Positions 60,318 through 64,000 of a stretch of 64,000 nucleotides of DNA are shown here, piece by piece; position 1 is the first letter of the stretch, and each line of letters begins with the position of its first letter. The notes below the pieces were generated by a model, which saw nothing but the letters and a program-made list of their open reading frames with translations, made no database searches and was not told the origin of the DNA. The translations under genes and the position numbers were made by a program. Origin of the DNA: Streptomyces sp. SID13726 (GTDB lineage: Bacteria > Actinomycetota > Actinomycetes > Streptomycetales > Streptomycetaceae); contig NZ_JAAGLY010000016.1 of NCBI RefSeq assembly GCF_010548375.1, positions 150,685-214,684 on the forward strand. The letters are read 5' to 3'.

Positions 60318-61733
60318 ATGCGGGATCCGCTGTCCGTCCTCACCGACGCCTTCACGTCCTTCCTCTTCGGAAAGGTCGAGACGACCCGCCTGCCGGTACG
60401 CACCTCCACCGGCCAGGCCCAGGCGGTCTATCTGCCCACGGCCGCCCCCGGGTTGGGCGACTCCGGCGTGATCATCGGTCGCGAGGTCTACTCCGGCAAG
60501 GGCTACATCTACGACCCCTTCCAGCTCTACGGCCAGCAACTCCCGGCCCCGCACTGGCTCGTCCTCGGCGAGTCCGGCAACGGCAAGTCGGCGCTCGAGA
60601 AGACCTATGTCCTACGGCAGTTGCGCTTCCGAGACCGCCAAGTCGTCGTACTGGACGCCCAGGGCGAGGACGGCGCCGGTGAATGGAACCTCATCGCGCA
60701 GGAGTTGGGGATAACCCCCATCCGGCTCGACCCGATGGCCGCCCTCGACCAGGGCATCCGCCTCAACCCCCTGGACCCGGCGATCACCACGACCGGCCAG
60801 CTCGCCCTGCTGCGCACCATCATCGAGGTCGCGATGGGCCACGGCCTGGACGAACGCTCCGGCTTCGCCCTCAAGGTCGCGCACGCCTACGTCAACGAGA
60901 CGATCGTCGAACGCCAGCCGATCCTCACCGACATCGTGGAGCAACTACGGCACCCCGAGCCCGAGTCGGCCGAGGCGATGAACGTCGACATAGAGGACGT
61001 CCGCGCATGGGGCCTGGACGTCGCCCTGGTCCTGGACCGCCTGGTCGACGGTGACCTGCGGGGCATGTTCGACGGCCCGACCACGGTCGGCATCGATCTC
61101 GACGCGCCGCTGATCGTCTTCGATTTGTCCCACATCGACCGCAACTCCATCGCCATGCCCATCCTCATGGCGATCGTCGGTGTTTGGCTGGAACACACCT
61201 GGATCCGCCCCGACCGGAAGAAGCGCATCTTCCTGGTCGAGGAGGCCTGGCACATCATCAACAGCCCCTTCGTGGCCCAACTCTTCCAGCGCCTGCTGAA
61301 GTTCGGCCGCCGGCTCGGCCTGTCCTTCGTGGCCGTCGTCCACCACCTGTCCGACGTGGTGGACGGAGCGGCGGCGAAGGAGGCAGCCGCGATCCTGAAG
61401 ATGGCCTCGACGAGGACGATCTACGCCCAGAAGGCCGACGAGGCCCGAGCGACCGGCCGCGTCCTGGGCCTGCCGCGCTGGGCGGTGGAGATCATCCCCA
61501 CCCTCACCCCCGGCATCGCCGTCTGGGACGTCAACGGCAACGTCCAGGTGGTCAAACACCTGGTCACCGAGACCGAACGGCCCCTGGTCTTCACCGACCG
61601 CGCGATGACGGAGTCCTCCGCCGACCGCGACCTCACGGACGACGCCCTGCGCGCCGCCGAGCTGGAGGCCGAGGAGCGGGCGGCGGCCTTCGTGGAACAG
61701 CACATGGGCGACTCCGAGTCGACGGTGGCGTAG
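60318..61733 (+). CDS. VirB4-like ATPase
   Basis: 471 residues from ATG 60318. Walker A GESGNGKS (84-91), ALEKTYVLRQLRFRDRQVVVLDAQGEDG, Walker B KRIFLVEEAWHIINSPFVAQLFQRLLKFGRRLGLSFVAVVHH and an arginine-rich motif near RATGRVLGLP. This is the hexameric ATPase domain of VirB4/TraC, which powers type IV secretion. Its missing N-terminal domain is encoded just upstream, 11 nt away. Confidence 0.9.
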   Translation: MRDPLSVLTDAFTSFLFGKVETTRLPVRTSTGQAQAVYLPTAAPGLGDSGVIIGREVYSGKGYIYDPFQLYGQQLPAPHWLVLGESGNGKSALEKTYVLRQLRFRDRQVVVLDAQGEDGAGEWNLIAQELGITPIRLDPMAALDQGIRLNPLDPAITTTGQLALLRTIIEVAMGHGLDERSGFALKVAHAYVNETIVERQPILTDIVEQLRHPEPESAEAMNVDIEDVRAWGLDVALVLDRLVDGDLRGMFDGPTTVGIDLDAPLIVFDLSHIDRNSIAMPILMAIVGVWLEHTWIRPDRKKRIFLVEEAWHIINSPFVAQLFQRLLKFGRRLGLSFVAVVHHLSDVVDGAAAKEAAAILKMASTRTIYAQKADEARATGRVLGLPRWAVEIIPTLTPGIAVWDVNGNVQVVKHLVTETERPLVFTDRAMTESSADRDLTDDALRAAELEAEERAAAFVEQHMGDSESTVA

Positions 61734-61741
61734 GAGGCGCA

Positions 61742-63235
61742 GTGGTGAGACCGGACGACCGCCGACAGGAGGGCCAGGGAGGCATCCCCGACGGGCTGCT
61801 GGTCGGCATACTCGCCTTCCTCGTCGGCATGACCCTGCTGGTCTGGTCGGCGACCGGACTCGCAGGGCTGTTCAGCCACGGCGCCTGGCCCCGCGCGGTC
61901 ACCTTCACCCGCACCCCGCTCGCCATGCGCCACCTCATCGGCCACCCCCGCGACCTCCCCGGCGCCTGGCCCGACACCCCCGCCGACCAGCTCTCCGGCT
62001 ACGGCCTGGTCTGGGGCCTGTTCATCGGCCAGCTGATGATCCTGGTGGTCCTGACGGTCTTCGTCCTGGGCACACTGGCGCGCTGGCGGGGCGTACGGGC
62101 GAGAGCGAAGGCGGACAGACTGGCGGCGAGAACAAGCCGACCGGCACCGGCACACACGCCCGCACCCGCACCTGAGCCCGTACCCGAACCGGCACACGAG
62201 GTACCGGCGCCGAGACAGGCCCCGGAGCCTCTCCCGAACGACCCGCAGCCGCAGCCGCAGGTGGAGAGCACCCCGCCCGGACTGGTGGGCGGGTGGGAAG
62301 CACACCGCACCAAAGGCGCGGTCCACTACGCCCCCAGGGAAGCCCGCCACGCCACGGCGACCCAGACCATCAGAGACGCCGAAGGCCCCACCCTCGTAGT
62401 CACCTCGAACCCCGCCGTCTGGCAGGACACCAAGGACGCCAGAGCCAAACTGGGCCCGGTACACGTCTACGACCCCACCCACCTCTGCGACACCCCGGCC
62501 CGCCTCCACTGGTCCCCCACCGCCGCCTGCGAGGACAAGGACACGGCGAAGGCCAGAGCCCAGGCCCTGCTCGCCCCCATCCGCCCCACAGCCAAGATCG
62601 ACCAGACCGTGGCGGACGTGGCCGAGACCCTCCTCCGCAGCTATCTCCACGCCGCCGCCCTGGAGAACCGCACCGTCCGCCACGTCCACCGCTGGTGCCA
62701 GGGCACCCAGATCCAGGACGCCGTAAGAACCCTCCGCACCCACCCCAAGGCCGCCCCCGGCTCCGCGGGCGAGCTGGAGGCCGCCCTCACGGCCCATCCC
62801 GAACGCCGGGACATCGCCCAGGAGTTGACCAGCCGGGCCCTCTCGGCCCTCTTCACCGTCAACGTCCGCGAGGCCTGCACTCCCAACCGAAGTGATGCCC
62901 TCGCCTTGGATTCCTTCGTGGACGAAGGGGGCACGCTTTATGTGGTGGGTGAATCGATCGAGGATCCCCGCACCAACCCGGGCGCGATGCCGCTGCTGAC
63001 CGCCCTCACCTCAAGCGTGGTCGAGCGTGGCCGGCGCATGGCCGAACGGTCATCCTCCGGTCGCCTCGACCCACCACTGACGCTCGTCCTGGACGACGTC
63101 GCAGCCGTGGCTCCGCTTCCCCAGCTCCCGGAGCTATTGGCCACCGGAGCGGACCGGGGCCTGCCGACCCTGGCCCTGCTCCGGTCCCGCGAACAGGCCC
63201 GCACCCGCTGGCCGGACGCCGAACTGCCCGTATAG
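61742..63235 (+). CDS. VirD4/TraG-like coupling protein without Walker A, short C-terminus
   Basis: 497 residues from GTG 61742 (GGAGG 5 nt upstream; GTG 61745 also possible). Two helices near the start (about 20-43 and 80-103) then a Pro-rich linker, as in VirD4 proteins. The soluble part has GPVHVYDPTHL, HWSPTAACED, RDIAQELTSRALSALF, FVDEGGTLYVVGES and a Walker B-like LTLVLDDVAAVAPLPQLPELLATGADRGLPTL. No G-x4-GK-[ST] loop occurs where VirD4 has it (near residue 218, AEGPTLVVTSNP), and the protein stops about 25 residues after Walker B. Probably a non-ATPase relative. Confidence 0.82.
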   Translation: MVRPDDRRQEGQGGIPDGLLVGILAFLVGMTLLVWSATGLAGLFSHGAWPRAVTFTRTPLAMRHLIGHPRDLPGAWPDTPADQLSGYGLVWGLFIGQLMILVVLTVFVLGTLARWRGVRARAKADRLAARTSRPAPAHTPAPAPEPVPEPAHEVPAPRQAPEPLPNDPQPQPQVESTPPGLVGGWEAHRTKGAVHYAPREARHATATQTIRDAEGPTLVVTSNPAVWQDTKDARAKLGPVHVYDPTHLCDTPARLHWSPTAACEDKDTAKARAQALLAPIRPTAKIDQTVADVAETLLRSYLHAAALENRTVRHVHRWCQGTQIQDAVRTLRTHPKAAPGSAGELEAALTAHPERRDIAQELTSRALSALFTVNVREACTPNRSDALALDSFVDEGGTLYVVGESIEDPRTNPGAMPLLTALTSSVVERGRRMAERSSSGRLDPPLTLVLDDVAAVAPLPQLPELLATGADRGLPTLALLRSREQARTRWPDAELPV

Positions 63236-63255
63236 GCCGCGCTAGGCCGCTCAGG

Positions 63256-63813
63256 TCAGGGGCGTTCCAGCACGAACTCCAGCTCGGACTCCGCCTCGGA
63301 CCCCGCCGAGCCGGTCACCAGCGGCACCACCACACCGCTGGGCTCGAAGCCGACCCTGCGATAGAAGCGCTGGGCCCGCCCGTTGTCCTCGTGCACGATC
63401 AGCCGCACCCGCCCCGCGCCGTGCGCCCACGCCCACTCCAGGGCCGCGTCGAACAGCACCTCGGTCAGCCCGCTGCCACGCTCCTCGGGCCGCACGAACA
63501 CCCCGACGACATGCCCCTGCTTCCGCTCCACCAGGAAGCCGGCCCAGTCCGTGGTCCCGGGTTCTTCCAGCAGTACGGTCACCGTCCCGACCCACTGCCC
63601 GTCCGGCGCCTCGGCGATGACCGTCTGCGCCTGGTCCGCCCCCTCGGCACCGGAGGCCGTGCGCTCCTGCCAGAAGGAGTCGGGCCGGGCGACGGCGTCC
63701 TCGTAGGTCTCCAGAAAAGCGAGAGGCGCGACCGGATCCTGAAGCGCGACAAGCCGCAAGGCCTTCGCGGCAGGCCATTCATCAGCACGGACGGACCGGA
63801 TCACATAGCTCAT
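63256..63813 (-). CDS. GNAT-family acetyltransferase
   Basis: 185 residues from ATG 63813; the frame is open upstream into the terminator and is not used. Starts MSYVIRSVRADEWPAAKALRLVAL, typical of GNAT proteins; acetyl-CoA site VGVFVRPEERGSGLTEVLFDAAL, then VRLIVHEDNGRAQRFYRRVGFEPSG. Acetylates an unknown substrate. No clear ribosome-binding site, so translation may be leaderless. Confidence 0.9.
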   Translation of the reverse strand: MSYVIRSVRADEWPAAKALRLVALQDPVAPLAFLETYEDAVARPDSFWQERTASGAEGADQAQTVIAEAPDGQWVGTVTVLLEEPGTTDWAGFLVERKQGHVVGVFVRPEERGSGLTEVLFDAALEWAWAHGAGRVRLIVHEDNGRAQRFYRRVGFEPSGVVVPLVTGSAGSEAESELEFVLERP

Positions 63814-63831
63814 AAGATTCAGCCTAAACGC

Positions 63832-63867
63832 AGAAAACCCCCGCGCCGAATGGCACGGGGGTTTTCT
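63832..63867. terminator. rrn operon terminator, 12-bp perfect stem
   Basis: AGAAAACCCCCG (63832-63843) pairs with CGGGGGTTTTCT (63856-63867); further inner pairs extend it. The A/T runs on the arms make it work in both directions. It lies 9-12 nt past the 5S rRNA 3' end. Confidence 0.88.
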
Positions 63868-63875
63868 CACAATTT

Positions 63876-63994
63876 GTTCGGCGGTGTCCTACTCTCCCAC
63901 AGGGTCCCCCCTGCAGTACCATCGGCGCTGTAAGGCTTAGCTTCCGGGTTCGGAATGTAACCGGGCGTTTCCCTCACGCTATGACCACCGAAAC
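63876..63994 (-). rRNA. rrf: 5S ribosomal RNA
   Basis: On the minus strand the sequence starts GTTTCGGTGGTCATAGCG and ends near CACCGCCGAACAA, with the internal CCGAACCCGGAAGCTAAG core, giving about 119 nt, the size of Streptomyces 5S. The rest of the rrn operon (16S, 23S) should lie to the right, outside the window. Ends are accurate to a few bases. Confidence 0.95.
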
Positions 63995-64000
63995 ACTATG

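Overview
This looks like a piece of a Streptomyces chromosome core. Coding GC is very high, GTG and TTG starts are frequent, genes are stop/start coupled (ATGA, GTGA), and the gene set matches streptomycete chromosomes: the orphan regulator glnR, mycothiol synthase mshD, a ppk/CHAD/Nudix polyphosphate block, phoU-like/pit and pstSCAB, and a 5S rRNA at the right edge. From memory, the order of the recognisable markers (sulfurtransferase, glnR, mshD, ppk, pst) follows the S. coelicolor SCO4164 to SCO4142 order. No tRNA, CRISPR array, transposase or integrase was seen.

Left part (1-12954). Three coupled genes for paralogous single-pass membrane proteins of unknown role, the first cut by the window edge; a DsrE-like protein, a VOC protein and a cupin; DUF3099; a sulfurtransferase/DUF1416 pair behind a 26-codon Cys-containing leader peptide; an LmeA-like lipid-binding protein; an XRE/DUF5753 + DUF397 regulatory pair; a multi-pass membrane protein with a MoaD/ThiS-like protein; an alpha/beta hydrolase divergent from glnR; and a LacI regulator.

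13086-25239. An HtrA-type protease, a small unknown protein and an OmpR-type two-component system, then a segment that looks accessory: a secreted pectate lyase-pectin methylesterase fusion, an orphan response regulator that is a close paralogue of the neighbouring one, an ABC exporter, and three tandem genes for 37-38-residue very basic Lys/Pro/Ala peptides. The peptides are below usual gene-calling length and, with the exporter, are my best candidate for an undescribed system. A second LmeA-like protein and a secreted 5'-nucleotidase follow.

25394-39621. mshD; a sigma factor/anti-sigma/ABC transporter operon that contains a 42-codon chimeric ORF left by a duplication; a divergent YtrA-type GntR/ABC operon whose start overlaps a perfect 15-6-15 palindrome; a polyphosphate block (ppk, CHAD, Nudix); and a lipoprotein.

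39726-48879. A CsoR copper sensor with its likely operator, low-affinity (DUF47/Pit) and high-affinity (PstSCAB, PHO box) phosphate uptake, a secreted FAD oxidase whose stop codon lies in a 24-bp tandem repeat, and a PAP2 phosphatase.

49049-63235. A chromosomal type IV secretion-like set (lytic transglycosylase/NlpC, small two-TM protein, VirB8-like, VirB6-like, split VirB4, and a VirD4-like protein lacking a P-loop), interrupted by a trypsin-like protease, an SDR/TetR pair and two tandem sedolisin proteases sharing an upstream palindrome. No relaxase is visible, so transfer of DNA is doubtful. A GNAT acetyltransferase, a strong terminator and the 5S rRNA (minus strand, so the rrn operon lies to the right) end the window.
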